Assembly (NCBI GenBank): GCA_964019055.1
Contig: OZ025210.1
Location: forward strand, 3,229,047 to 3,293,046
Direction: 5' to 3'
Length of the DNA stretch: 64,000 nt
From: Anthopleura xanthogrammica
Taxonomy: Eukaryota > Cnidaria > Anthozoa > Actiniaria > Actiniidae
In this document: in pieces, positions 13,712 to 26,734 of the stretch
How the letters are laid out: every line of letters starts with the position of its first letter
Numbering within the stretch: the stretch's first letter is position 1
Notes under the pieces: model-generated
Seen by the model: the letters and a program-made list of their open reading frames with translations, nothing else
The model's database searches: none
Told to the model about the DNA's origin: nothing
Made by a program: the position numbers and the translations under genes

Positions 13712-16700
13712 GAATAACACAAGTAACTTAGTCTATTTAACAATTAGAAGACGAACTCGACATTTCTATCGGCTGATAGTTGACGAGGGGCTCCGGCCCC
13801 GAGTCAACTATCAAAGCCGATAGAAATCGAGAGTGAGTCTTCTAATTGTTTTAGTAAAAATCTCAACTAAACTATACTATACTAAACTAAACTAAACTTC
13901 ACAAAAGCGCGAAGGAAAAGCCGCCATTTTTTCAAAAACATTCCGGCTTTCTCTACCCACTATCTATCGGCTGATAGATAGTGAGTACGTTAGCCAATCA
14001 GAATGCAGGATTTGCAATAGTATAGTAGTAGAATTTTACTAATCATAGTTAGCATTGATACTTGGTATATCATTATATAGGTGTAAGGTTAGCAAACATT
14101 TACAAGAGACTCAATTGACAAAGACAAGGCGGCCATGTTGGTGGAATTACTAGAAGCTAATTATATTCTACCAATATGGCCGCGATGACGTAACGCACAA
14201 ACGAAGAATACCTTGTATTGACCAGGACGATGTGGCATAAACTTAACATGATGGCGCCCATTAACATCCCGTGCCATATTACAAGCCAAATCTCGACCAT
14301 CAGGATCCAGAACATTGGCTTTAAACAGTCGTTCGTCCATCTCTGTCGTGCTCTCCACAGTCAAATCAACCTCGTTACTTATGAAACGTTCAGAGTAAAG
14401 CTCCTCGCTGCGTACGTGCGCCACCTGTACTGGTTCTGGTGCTGGTGCTGGTACTGGTACTGGTACTGGTACTGGTGCTGGTGCTGGTTCGCCGACTCTG
14501 ATCAGGAATGGGCTGTTTTCAACGGCTTCTCCGTCACAGCGGACGTGTACCTGGGTTAGAATGAATTTTTAAGCATTCTGATTGGATGGAAAGAAACAGC
14601 GCGCACTGCATGTGATTGGTTGAACAGATGTCTTCATTCCTGTACCGTGACCGTGCGATTTGCCATACACCATAGCAACGGCAAGGCAAACTGATTCTGA
14701 ATTGAGCGCGGTGGGATATATATGTGGTGCATGCGAGGAAAAAAGGGACTGGAGAGCCCTATAGACCCCTTGCACGTGACGTCAAAGCAGCTCAATTATA
14801 TTTGGAGGACAAAACAAAAGACTTTCAATCTCCTGAGAATTTGGAAACCTATTGTCCTCCAAAAACTGCATTCCGACGTGCTGCAAGGGGTCTATAACAA
14901 ATTATGATGATAAAATTCAGAAGGTGAAAAAATAGTTTTACCACTGCCAAATATCGAAGGAGGCCTTAAGGGTCAGCCACCTCCCACAACACACCTATAA
15001 AGTATCCCTAATCCTATACCTTGTAATTGCCAGGCCTGTAGGGAACAAACTTAACATGATAATATCCATCCGCGCTCTTCACAATACTCGATGGCATAAT
15101 CTCATCATCTGGGCCATTAACCACTGACGTCACCTCCCAGTGGTCTTCTGGAATATCCATGGCGATGTCCAGCTCACGGCGCACCATGTATTGGGTCTCC
15201 TCCACCTCAGTGTGCCTCAGACGTACGAGGGTACTGCTTGGGTCTTCAACGTTTATCCTTTGGACAGAAGTATGTCTTCTTAGCAAAGGGTAGGTATCTC
15301 ATAATGAAAAAATGTCGCGTGGGCTATTTCATCATTTTCATCAAACCGTAAGACTCGTTTTCATTAGCAATTTTGTCGCGCAACTGAAGCTGCGATTTCC
15401 ATGGTGATTTGATGGCAAAAGATCGCATCCAAGTCGCCGCAACTTCAAAACATGGTAACTTTCGAGTGAAAATCTTTCGAGTGCTCTACATTTCGAGCAT
15501 ATTTGAATTTGCGGCAACTTGGCTGCAAGTGCTCAAGTCGCATGACAGCATTGCTAGTGTAAACGGGCCTTACTGAGGTCGCATCTTACTATGAATAATG
15601 CAATCTGATTTTACTAAATTTGTTTGTATGGTTGAGGCAACGTGCGCGCGTTAGATCCGCCGGTCCATGAAACACCGCGCGCCTCAGAACACTATTAAAG
15701 TAACTGAAACATGTGACCTTTAACATTTACGTAGGGTCTGATCTAGACAAGCTAATAACGTACTTGAATGGGCTTCCATCAACCAGTCTTCCTTTACATT
15801 TAATATTCACGTTGTAAGTCCCCTTGTTGTAGGGTATGAACCGCAAGTGGTGGTAGCCATCGGTTTCTCTGGAGAAAGTGGACAGCACGTGTTCTCGCTG
15901 TGGACCCGTAACCTCTGCTGACACCTCTTTAACCTCTTGTGGGATCTCCATGGGAACGTCGAGGGGTTGACGGACGCGGTACCTCATTCTTTCCTGGAAT
16001 AGATTACGCATAAGACAACATTTAGTTTAGTTTAGCTTACTGAAAAACAAGGGTGCTGTAGCTGTACTCCATGCGATTATCACCTCTGGTATTCCTGTAC
16101 TCGATATCGCATGTGAGCCGATGATGGTTTGTTAAGTCTCTCCTCCGATTCGGGGGGTTTTCTCCGGATTCTCGGGTTTCTAATACTCCCTCCGTAAAAT
16201 CCAATGCAAAATATCAATTCGATCTGTGAGTTATAATTACCCGTGCCCTGACTTAGATATGAACCAGAGGTTATTTTAGCTAGGGTATTGATAAGATTCA
16301 TAATTGGTTAACGTAACACGACTACTTTGACTAACCGACAGAGGTGAAAATCGTTGATTGACCTTTCAACGTAATATCGACTAAAATTAAATTCATATCT
16401 CCAAAAATAACAAACTTACATTCTAGCTTTCTGCATTTGCTTTCAGTTAAGAATTAGCAAAGAAACGGCTAGAGTTACTTCGTGGTTTATACTACTTAGT
16501 TTACTTTATCCTCACAATATCTTTTAATGTATATGAGCTGCACATAAAATCATGTTTTCTTGAACTACTCCTGAACATATTTTATCAACCGTCTCAAACA
16601 CAACAATACATTTTAGAATTCAATAGATTTTTGTCATAAATGTCAAGGATGTGCAAACAATTAGTCTGTTTATTACTATTTACTTAACAATTAACCGCAG

Positions 16701-19700
16701 TGTTCGACTGATAAACGAAATATCATTTAGATATGTTCCTTCGTATGTAACACTTCAGCTTTTGATACAAACTGTAAGCCTGTTCTGTTCAATACTGGAT
16801 ATTTATATATACGGAGAATATACTAATGTTATGTTTTTGAATCATTTTGACCTGAAATTATAACTCTCCTATCGTAAGCTCTCGGAATATTTTATGTTTT
16901 CAAAACTGACCTGATTTTCAAACTCTTTCAGTTTGACATTGACCGGGCCAGGTTCTTGGACGTTCATAGTCATAGGACTGTTCTCAATATGATGTCCTGC
17001 ACATAGGACGTCTACGTTATAGCGACCGGACCGGTTCGGAGTGAACCGTATATGATAGAGACCATCTCTCTCTTTGGTGATGGTGGACTGAACGTGCTCA
17101 AGGTTTGGGCCTTTGACTGAATGAGTAATCTCACCAACATCGTCTGGGACATCGATTGGAATGTCAATCTGTAACGCAATCATTGATATTGAGCGTGACA
17201 TGTAACACTTTATAAAAAGGAAAGGGCGCGAGGGAGCCCAGGTCGGTGGATATAAAAACTGAGAATTAATATAATTAAAAATAAAGCACTAAATTATATT
17301 TAAAATGTCCTAGCTGTGGGTTCCCTGTGGTTCTGCAAAGGCAAAGTCGTTTGGGGTACTTCCGTCGTTCCTCTGTATCTTCGATCCGTGAGGACATCAA
17401 GTTCAAGCATTTTGATTTTGAATGATTATTTATCTCGCGCGCTCTGAATGGTTCAACAGCTGTAATCAATCATTGTCGCTCCGTAACCGTGCTGACTGAA
17501 ATATTTGTTCTCAACTCATACGAAATCTACAGTCTTCTGCAAAACGTAAAGTGCCACATTCCCCCTTTCCCCCTAGCAATGTTGGTCCTAAAAGTTTTCC
17601 AGCTAATGAAGCGGTTGACTGGTAAAATGCATGCGAGACAACACTGCTACGGGGGGAGAGGGGAACGGTCTTCCAGAATAGTAGGTGGCACATGTCATTT
17701 TGCAGGAGATTGTAGTCTAAAGCTACACAGATGTTGCTGTTTCGGGATCGTGTCTAACCTCACTCATGGTTTTGAATCCAGTTCTGGTATGAATAGATTC
17801 CTTTACTTTAACACTTGATGGGTCACCAACACGGATCTGATAAGGGCTATCAGGTACCTCCTTGCTACCATACTTCACCATGACCTTGTGATGCCCAGCT
17901 CTGCGTGGCAGAAAACGAATGTGATGATATCCATCACTTTCTTGGGTCACCGAGGATGGAATCGGCTCAAGATCAGGACCCATGACTGCTGCTTCTAGCT
18001 GCCCTTCACCTGCTTCTCTTGGTACCTCAACGGGTATATCCACCTCACGACGAACCACGAAACCTTTACTCTGCGTGAAACTGCGCGTCAACCTAACTTT
18101 TGAAGGGTCAGCGACCTTGACTAAAAATGGGCTGCCACGTATAGGTTGTCCTTGGTAAAGAACGTAGATTTTGTGTTGTCCGACGCCCTGAGGAGTGTAA
18201 CGCACGCTGTACGAGTCTCTCTCCCGCGGGTTCTCCACCAAATTAACGGGGAAACGTCCGCGTGGTCCTTCTCCGTACACCTCAAGTCCATCTTTTGCGG
18301 CACCTCGGAACGAGATGTAGAATTCTCCTTGGGATTCTGTAGCAGCTTGAAAGAGACCTTCACCATGAGCGACGATCTGATTAGCATCTCCGATCACAGT
18401 TGACTTAGGGCTGGATGGGACTTCTTCATTATTAAACGTGCACTGTGTGAGGTACTCTCCGGGTATGGTCGGGGTATACGACACCAGGTATCTTCCCCGC
18501 GTGGTAGCCCGTACATCCACGGGTATGCCCCCCTTGGGTCCTTTACATTTGATGGCAAGTTCACCGAGTCCTGCTTGGGTTGTGTCGACCTCGAAAGTTA
18601 CTGGCTTTCCCATCTGGGGCGCGGCGCCTCCATCTGTAAAGACACACAAATATTTAGACAATATCCGTGCACTAAGGACAAGTAACTACCCAAACCTTGG
18701 GCCACTCTTTTCTTTCAAAGGTAATATTGGGCCTAAGATTTGAGGGCACAGACCCCTTGCACTAAATCCTTACCTAAGGGTCAAAACAGTGGAAAAAAAT
18801 TAGCACCAAAAAAGATTTAATTTTCCAGTAAGGGAATTCTTTTGTTTCGACCACCGGATTGAGAATTAGTGCAAGGGATCTATACGGAAATATTGAGTGA
18901 TAGATGATAGTATACCTTGAGGAGTCAAAAGGACTTTAGTGGGATCACCAACTTTAGAAACAAACGGACATCCAGGGAGGGTAGTAGATCCAACCATGAC
19001 GGATATCTTGTGTTCACCAACCTCTCTGGCAATGAATCTTGCACGGTAACTGCCATCGTACTGCTTTATTACCTCGATTGGTACTGTTCGTCTAAAATGA
19101 GTCAGGAAACGATTTATGGATCAGTTCTCCTCGTTTATTTTCACACTGTAAAAACCTGTTGTTAATTCACTTTATTTACGCCATTTGGGCTCAACGCCAC
19201 GGGAGAAAGGCAAGAGGACACGAGGTTCCCTTACCATGCAGGCCTAGCCCTTATATTATTAAAAGTAATATTAGAATTTGGAATGCAGAGAGAGAGAGGA
19301 AGGAGCTATGGAGGGAGGAAGGGAAGGAGTGAGGGAAGGAGAGAGAGTTTTCGAGTAGCATGACAAACATTGCGTACTCAATCAAAACCATTTTTTCAGT
19401 TGCCAAACAATTACAGATCTGACCAGAGAGAGGAAGGAGCTATGGATGGATGGACGGAGGGAGAAGTGAGTGAGCTCGTAGGAGCGAGGGAAGCATAGAG
19501 AGAGAGACTCGAACTTCAGTAGCATGACTAAAATTTTGTCATGCGCATTTAATCAAAACCATTTTCCTGGTTTCCAATTAATTATAGATCTGACCAAGAA
19601 CAGCGCAGGCTGAGAATGTGAAGTCTAGACTGAGCATGCGCAGTAGTGTACTAACCCAGTAGGTGTTTCAGCAACTGCTGTGACTGGGTCTGAAGTTGGG

Positions 19701-22700
19701 CTTGACATCTTTATTATAAACTCTGCAGGTTTCATCACAATAGCATTTTTCAGTCCTTGTCCCGATACCATGGTTTCGCTGACGTCTTCGACAGTTTCCA
19801 CGCGGAATGGACTTGTAGGAATGTGTTTACCAACGTGGGTAATGGAGACTTGATGAGGACCTGTCTCGTGGGCTGTGTACTGACACTTTAATCCATCTAA
19901 AAGTCGAGATAAAAAACTATATTACCAATCTTCTTCAAAGTTCAGAGGAGGACTGGGAAGAAGCTCACTGCTTAGGAAATTTTCAATTTTTTGTCCAAGA
20001 AATTCATTACAAATGGACCTTATTCGTCTTGGTGTAATGTTTTCCCATTTCAGACTACGTGTCATTCTCTCGAGAATAAGATTTTTTGTGTTAATTGTAT
20101 CCATAGTCTTGTGCCAGATGTTCATAGCTATGGACTTCTGGCCTTCTCATGCGCAACCGTTAAATTTAACAAATCGAAGGTACTTTTCTATGCGTCTGTA
20201 CTGTAATCGACAATGAAAATGACGTCAAAAATGATTCCAACTCAAGTGGAACCACGAGCGTAGCGAGTGGTTTCACTGCAAAGTTGGTATCAGACCAACA
20301 TGGCTCTCAGCCAATCAGCGCGCGAGAAATTTACAAGTTATGGTAAAAAATAGGAATGATACACTAGTGAATGATACGTGGTCTGTAATGGAAAACATTA
20401 CAATATCTATTCCCCCTTTGGAAGTTCAAAAGGAAATATCAGCAACGACCTTGTGGTACATCATAGGACTGTGAGCTTGAAATTACGATAAAGATCCTTA
20501 AAGTTCAGGAAAAGGAATTTGGGCAGAAACAAGGCCCCTGAAAGCTTCTCAAGTCCTAACGGGACCCTTGATGGAAAAACTAACTTTTTGCGTTAAAAAT
20601 ACACTATAAAAACTTACCAAGTGTCTGACGTACAGTCACTGGTACGTCCCTACCAGATGGTCCTGCCGCCTCAACTTTTACATTATCCAGTCCTAATTCC
20701 CTTCGTCCAAAGACTTGGAACTCAGATATTCTGCCTCGTATGGCTCGTCTGAGACCCGGCCCTTCGGCCGTGAATGCCCGGGCGTGGCTCATCATTTGTT
20801 CACAGTTTCGGAACTGCAACATGTAGGCCATTACACTCAGCTCGTCTACGTCAGGGCTGGTCATTTCTTTTCCTGTCAGGACTTTTTTGATTCCTAGTTT
20901 TTCTTCTGCTGTCTTAAGGCCTTTGTCAGCTGTTAATTATAATAATAACACCATCAATTTATTCGTTCCCGTACACTGCGCATTATGGTAAATTATTAAA
21001 TTGCTCTTACTGATAAACGGGATTTCTGATTGGTTGGGCGTTGCGTGCTTTATGAAAGTACACCGCACACGCGTGCGCTTTCGGTGGCGCTTTACTTGCA
21101 TCCCAAATAACCGCTATTTTAATTTGTATTTTATATATTCAAAGAGAGAAAAAGCTTGCTTGTTGTGCTGTGTTGAGTTACATGCACAAAGCACGCAGGG
21201 ATTGGTAGAACACTCGAGACCCGCTACGCGGCGTGCTTATGCTAACATTAACTTCTCTAGTGTTCTGCCAATCATCGCGTGCTTTATACCTTTACACAGA
21301 ACGCGCGCGCGTTTTCTTTCTCTTCAACACTGGGAATAACCAATCACAGAACAGAAAAAAGCACACAGACCAATGAGATTGCTTGGGTAGGGAAGCCATT
21401 TCATAGTTAATTTGGTTATACCATACCTCGTTGAACGGCTGTCATGCTATCAAAACGATCATAATCTGGAATAATTCCTGGACACTGAGATTCCAGGAAA
21501 GTCCCCAGTGCCTGGCCACTGTTCCAATCTGTGTTGAAATTCCTGGCATGTACCTTAGGAGCAGCTTCGTTAATTATCTCAAGAGTACGTCTCTCCCCAG
21601 GGGACCCTGGTTGAGTGAAAAATGAGAGGTACGTCATCATACTGAGCTCATCAACGTATGGACTGATGAAAGCTTCTGGTGACAGAATCTTGGGAATTCG
21701 GAGTTTTTCTTCTGCTGTTTTCATTGCGAGCGTAACATTTCTAAGCTTGTCTTCAGGGTTCATGGATTTGTAATTCGGCATCAGACCGGGTTGGCAGAAG
21801 TTTACGAGCGCACTCAGCGCGATGCCATTGTTCCAATCTGTCGTGACGTTCTTGATAGTGAGGTCTGGGAGAGCGTTACGCAGCCATAGGAGAAGAAGCT
21901 GCTTTCCTGATGTACTGCCACTGGAGCTGATTTGGTAGTGCAGAATGAGACGCCATATTAAGCCGAGGATGAGCTTGATGTTGCCATTGACGATGTCTTC
22001 GTTGCCTGGAGACGAAAATAAACGAGTCTGGATTCAGTACAATAGTAATTTTAGGCCCCAAGACCGATCTCTGTGGCAGAGACAACCTTTTAATTTGTTT
22101 TTGCAGTAGGCTTCAATATCAAGTGATTATTCTTGCTGGTCCTAGCACTTAAGTCATTACATCTATACGTAAACAATATCTTACAAAGAAGAAGTTGTTC
22201 CCGACTACTTCCCCCCCCCCCCCTCCCTCCCTCCCGATCCCCGTGGCTCCCTCCCATTGGGCAGGATTGTTATTGATGCTGTTATATTGATTGACTACAT
22301 AGCTTGAGAGATAAACAACTAATTATGATGTTGGCGTCATCAAGAATGATAATTATCTGCCGATTTCTTGGCAGCCCTGTGCCACAGGTTTTTCTTTTGA
22401 CTCTGCTCTAATGAATTTTGTAAATAATTTACCATTTCTTACTGTCTCTAGCGCAGCGCCATTGAACTGCTGGAAATGGCGCTATATAAATATATTATAT
22501 TATATATATTATTATACGCCCGACAATTACCAGTCCATAATAAAGAGTATGGACCATTGACGTTGTTTATTCACCGGTCCATAATGTAGAGTATGGACCA
22601 CTGACGTTATTTACACACATCCAACTAACATTAAGAAATTCTTTTTTTTTTAATTACTCGAATGAATCATAAAGTCTAGGGAAAAGGTTTTGATTTTGAA

Positions 22701-25585
22701 TAAAGGAATCTGTAAAGACTCTGGAAAAAAATTTGATCATTTTAAAAATATTAATTGCTATTTTATGTGATGAAGTCATGACGGCGCAACCAACCATGTT
22801 ACTCCATCACGGGTAATCTTAATGATAAACTAATAAATATATATTGAAGTCTTGTTCTAATAATTAATATTGACTTTTCCAAGCATATTGTTCTTGAATA
22901 TTTCGAGTATCAGCGTTTTGGTTAAAAGAAAAACTTTTTTTTTTTTTTTTTTTTGTCTGTGCAGACTGAAGCCCCAGGCAAATACTTTGGATTCGGAATC
23001 GCTTGCTATTCTATTCTATAATGGTTTATTTTTTTTTATTGCAAAAATTCTCATGTCTGATAATTAAAAAATTATTAAAGAGTAATAAATCCCAAAAATT
23101 TTCAAAAGTTGAAGTAAATTTTTACAATAATAACAAAAAAACGTTCTTGCATGGTGAACGCATCGATGGAAATAGCTTTTTCAGTGTCGTAGGCGTTTGA
23201 CAGTGGGAAACTGAGATGTCAAGGGCAAAACATTTGATGAAGTTGAAGCAACTACGACACAGGCATGCAACGGATACATTCTGGAAAAATCAGTAGTTTT
23301 CGTGTCCGGCGACAGTGAAAAATTTGAATGGAAACGCTCTGATTTAGACCACAGGGAAATATTCTCAAAGTTGAACCTCGCGAAAATAATTTTTTTATTT
23401 GTTTTCTCCTATTATTCTCAGTCTGCATCAAAAATAGCAAAACAAGCAAGAGAAAAAAAAGCAACAAAAACTTTGAATGGGACCGAAAATTGACCCAAAA
23501 AAAGACAAAGAATGGGCTGGTATAAAAAGGGATTATCGATGTACAATGAAAGAAAATAGTAGGATTTAAAATGCTAGAAAACACCTATTAAAAAATAACT
23601 TTAGCTATAAAATATCGATCTGAATAGAAAATTGTTGAATACTTAAGAGAATATAATGGTATATAATTGAAAAGACAACAGCAAAGTAGGAATACTGTGA
23701 GAAAAAAGACACGTTGAATCTGCTAATCTTTTGACACTTAAAGGCCAACATTAATCCTTCATAGATTGGTTGTATTGTTCGTACAATAATTATTCGATTA
23801 TCGATGTGAATACTGACAATTGATAAGAACACTTAGCAGTTAATAAGTCGCATGCATCTTAGACTAGGGATCCCACGAAAGTAAAATTGTGAACTTTTTC
23901 CAAAAATTTTATGGAATCCGCAGACACAAATAAAATCTCACACGCAGAAGGGGAGTAATCGGAGAGAAAATGATTCGATATGCGCTTTAGAGATAACCTA
24001 TGCTTTTGTTATTGTAATTCTAACTCTTTTTATCGCTAAGTAAGTACATTTCTCGGTCATCAACTATTATCAACACCTTCAGATATAGTTTAAAAACTAG
24101 ATTTCATTTGGCAGCAATCTTTGTTAAATAGTTCAGTTTGTCTTCCAAGCGTCGAAATAGATTAAAGCTTAACTTTTGACGGCTTTGTTGGAGAAATTTG
24201 TACCCAAGAAATTAATTAATTTACAGAATATTTTCTTTCCAAATAAATTACCAGTGTGGAAAATTACTTCGGATTGAGTGACGCATTTTAGAATTTTCTT
24301 CTTGAGTGGCATTGTTCCGAATATTTGAGCGAAACCGTTATCAAAATATCTGAGATTCGTAAAATATTAATCATTTTCGTCGATATTTCACACCTTTTTC
24401 ATTTTAATTCGCTTTAAGGGTAGCAAGAGAGTTTTAGATTAAAATTTAGCACAAATATGGCTACGACTACTACACTTGAACGATCTTAGATATCAACTTT
24501 GCAATCTTAATAATATTGTTAAATAAATTATGTTACCAAGTGACTCTATAAAAGTCCAAAAATTCTGAAGTTTTATTCAAACAGCCAGTTTGTTAAGCTT
24601 TGTTTTATGTAATTTGGAATACGGATTTTCTAAAGCTTTTGTTTTTGTAAAGAAATAGCATAAAATTATCACACAAAACGAGTTGATAGCCGCCGATGTA
24701 AATTTCAATATTTATAGTGATTTTTCATACATCGTTCCCTCTGAGTTGATTTTTAACCATTTAAGGAAACTTAAACACTTAAAAAAGTTAAATAATTTAT
24801 GTACAATTTCTCAGCAATTTGGATGAATTCAAAAGTATATCGAAGAAAGTTGCTTCAACTTTTTAAAAATGTCGAGTTATTTCAATATTGAATGTCGAGA
24901 ATAACCAGTTCAGTCACACAAGTAGAGAAAGTTATCAGTGTTTGGGACGAAAAAAAGCTGTAAAACTGAAGTATATCTCGTAATTTCAGCGTTGAAGAGT
25001 TTAAGGATTCCAGCCGAACTTTAAAAAGTTATTTTCATTCGAAGTGATAAAAAAAAAAACAGTTCCCATTCGATCACTGTTTTGATTTTTTTAAATACTT
25101 TCGATTTAAACATTTTTATCTGTTATTCCATAATCTCGCAAGCACCGATATTTTATTCAAGATTATTTCGTATTAATAAAATAAAATAACTAAGGTATCT
25201 TACCTATGTTTACAAGCTGAATGCCGTCATTTTCAAGCACTTTCAAGGCCGCTGTAGTATTCTCCATTATTTGCGCGTACAGTTTGGGGTTTTTGTTCCA
25301 TCGTGGAACCTTCTTCATCGAGACCGCCTCAACAAGATGCACCAGAGTAATACCATCTGAGAAAGCTGTTGCTAAGTCTGTTATGACAATCCCTGAGTTT
25401 CTAAGTTGCTCATTGCACCAATTTGTGAAGGTTTCCTTTTGTATTTCGACCCAATCTTTCTCTTGGTGAGCGATGTATTGTGAACTTCGAATGTTGAAAC
25501 TGCTCGAACGGCTCACAGGTTGGCCAGCTGGAGAAGGAGAGGTGATCACGTCTCCGTTGTACCCGTTTACAGCTCGGTACGACAT
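10125..25585 (-). CDS. Filamin-type actin crosslinker with three CH domains (Jitterbug-like), complete, 14 exons, 1645 aa
   Basis: Filamins crosslink F-actin through N-terminal CH domains and bind membrane partners through Ig-like filamin repeats. Coding exons: 25204-25585, 21427-22005, 20618-20929, 19656-19896, 18916-19091, 17759-18633, 16911-17168, 15764-15993, 15020-15257, 14212-14550, 12570-12823, 12008-12165, 11179-11389, 10125-10809 (4938 nt; phases close). CH1 (from about residue 45, FTNWCNEQLRNSG) continues into exon 2 (KLILGLIWRLILHYQIS). CH2 follows (LLLLWLRNALPDLTIKNVTT; SPYVDELSMMTYLSFF). A third CH follows in exons 2-3 (NFNTDWNSGQALGTFLESQC; SPDVDELSVMAYMLQF). I count 13 filamin repeats, each with the GxYxVxxxPxxxGxHxV / GSPF pattern, then a 23-residue tail ending at the TAA. 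Three CH domains are diagnostic of the Jitterbug type, unlike the two of FLNA-C. A proline hinge in exon 10 is encoded by a hexanucleotide run. The start is the first ATG, 16 codons ahead of conserved sequence-like regions; a 5' UTR exon farther right is likely. Confidence 0.92.
11500..11955. repeat. (ATC/CAT)n microsatellite, interrupted
   Basis: About 450 bp of CAT repeats in the filamin intron between exons 12 and 13. It yields long poly-His, poly-Ile, poly-Met and poly-Asp ORFs that are not genes. Confidence 0.9.
12255..12416. mobile_element. Foldback MITE in filamin intron
   Basis: The arm starting GACTCACGATGTTATTTTTC pairs with the arm ending ATGAAAAATCGCATCGTGTC. Arms are about 55-60 bp and both include GATCGCA-type motifs. 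It lies between exons 11 and 12. Confidence 0.65.
12976..13671. repeat. (TTTTG)n pentanucleotide array, about 139 units
   Basis: About 695 bp of uninterrupted TTTTG, (CAAAA)n on the transcribed minus strand, lies in the filamin intron between exons 10 and 11. It is followed directly by (TTG)n at 13672-13711. Every ORF across it is an artefact of low complexity. Confidence 0.97.
13672..13711. repeat. (TTG)n microsatellite abutting the pentanucleotide array
   Basis: About 13 TTG units, in phase with the end of the TTTTG array. Confidence 0.9.
13739..13850. mobile_element. Foldback element with GC-rich loop
   Basis: The arm AACAATTAGAAGACGAACTC pairs with GAGTGAGTCTTCTAATTGTT. The inner arms share CTATCGGCTGATAGTTGAC-like sequence around GGGGCTCCGGCCCC. 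A second small hairpin with the CTATCGGCTGATAG core lies at 13960-13985, so this may be the inner part of a larger element. Confidence 0.65.
14428..14490 (-). repeat. In-frame hexanucleotide repeat coding a PA/PV/PE hinge in filamin exon 10
   Basis: GGTACT/GGTGCT units on the plus strand read on the coding strand as EPAPAPVPVPVPVPAPAP followed by EPVQ. It lies between two filamin repeats, where a flexible linker is tolerated. The repeat is a multiple of three and stays in frame with the flanking exon. Confidence 0.85.
14757..14905. mobile_element. MITE family B copy
   Basis: It starts TATAGACCCCTTGCACGT and ends in the complement GCTGCAAGGGGTCTATA. The interior matches the copy at 3993-4120. 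It lies in the filamin intron between exons 9 and 10. Confidence 0.75.
15348..15573. mobile_element. MITE with about 37-bp terminal inverted repeats
   Basis: The left end GTAAGACTCGTTTTCATTAG pairs with the right end CTAGTGTAAACGGGCCTTAC. The similarity runs on through TTTTGTCGCGCAAC / GCTGTCATGCGAC. It is intronic. Confidence 0.65.
16085..16290 (+). mobile_element. SINE body and tail, forward orientation
   Basis: It contains TTTTCTCCGGATTCTCGGGT, AATTCGATCTGTGAGTTA and the GCCCTGACTTAG tail of the family seen at 50650-50930. The tRNA-like head is not evident. Confidence 0.55.
18747..18895. mobile_element. MITE, AGACCCCTTGCACTAA termini (family B relative)
   Basis: The left AGACCCCTTGCACTAA pairs with the right TTAGTGCAAGGGATCT. 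The outer 14 bp match family B, but the interior differs. It lies in the intron between filamin exons 5 and 6. Confidence 0.6.
20008..20165. mobile_element. MITE family A copy
   Basis: It carries ATTCGTCTTGGTGTAATGTT, TTCCCATTTCAGACTACGTG and CTTCTCATGCGCAACCGTTA, as in the other three copies. It lies in the intron between filamin exons 3 and 4. Confidence 0.65.
22541..22616. repeat. Two-copy direct repeat
   Basis: GTCCATAATxxAGAGTATGGAC is present twice, about 38 bp apart; each copy also contains a GTCCAT/ATGGAC palindrome. It is in filamin intron 1. Confidence 0.6.
22620..25200. other. Large first intron of the filamin gene, no other feature seen
   Basis: About 2.6 kb of AT-rich intron between CH1 exon 1 and exon 2, with a poly-T run near 22935. 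Short ORFs on both strands lack any recognisable protein pattern. Confidence 0.5.
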
Positions 25586-26730
25586 GTTGGTTGGTTGTGT
25601 TAGACGCTGCCCAGGTTTTGCTTCGGGTTCTCAAGCGACGTCTTGTGGATGCACTTGATCACACCCGCTACTACATTTTCAGAAATAAGAATGCAAAAGA
25701 ATATTAATACTCGACGTAATATTTAGAATTTGATTTTCAAGCCCCAGTGAATTTACCCTCAGGTACTTATTCTCTTAGATCCGCTTGAGGGCCTCGCAGT
25801 GTCATTTGAAGCCATCACTATTTCATTCAAGCTCAATTCACACACTCACAAGCCGTAAATGGGAACCAATTTCCACTACAAAATTCATCCTAAATCTAAT
25901 CCCATTCAATTGTGTCTGTGGGTTGGTTTGAAAATCAGAAAACTATTCCACGAAAACATAAAAATATAAACGATGAAAAAAGCACTTATAAATCATTATT
26001 TACGCAAAGAAAATTGTCACGTCTTTTACCTAGAGCTTCAACAATAAAATTAATACAAATTAAATATTAAGATTTTCAATTGAAAGCACAAGCTAATATT
26101 ACATTTTTACGACGATATTTTTAATGTTATACCAGTAATTTTTTGTAAAGCTAGAAATAAAGAAACGGCGATGAAATTGTAATTCAAAGTTCCTAGCATT
26201 AGTAAATGACGTGTTAGAAAGAAATGAGTAGCAATATATACTAGATATGTATCGGAATGGGTTATCAATCAATATCATGTCAAATAAATGGATCAAGAAT
26301 TATGTCATTACATTAGAAATGTATGATAATAAACTATATTATCAGAAGGTTTAAAAAGCATTTACAAAAATGCACCAGTTTTACAAAGGTAGCTAGTCTT
26401 CAACGGAATCGAATGAAAATGAAAATTGTGCCTTAAACATTTTGTAAGAAATTAGTAAGCACATTGCGCAAATGTGCGGGCTGTGTCGACGCGAACACAA
26501 GCATGAGAGACCTTGTTCCACAATGAAAACAGACTCGACGTAGGTACGGCTCCTATCTACTCAAAACTACAGTTATTACAGGCTATTTTTACTTTCCTAA
26601 TATACGTTTTCCCTTTTACTATGCTTATGCAACCAGCAGCACAAGAAAATAACCATACTTACTGCGCACTCATATAATAATGGATCGATAATACAAGTAA
26701 AAACCGAGGTAGATTTTCCGCAGTCATTGC
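25586..26730. other. Upstream of the filamin start; likely 5' UTR/intron
   Basis: No coding exon is supported. A GT donor-like site on the minus strand near 27900 (ATCAG then GTGAGT) could end a noncoding first exon of the filamin transcript. That is a guess from one site. Confidence 0.3.
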
Positions 26731-26734
26731 TCAG

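Noticed and set aside
12901..13823. Five ORFs of 240-286 codons on both strands (FCFVLFCFVL and KTKQNKTKQN repeats)
   Set aside because: All are translations of the (TTTTG)n array, whose 5-bp unit is open in most frames; the region is a filamin intron.
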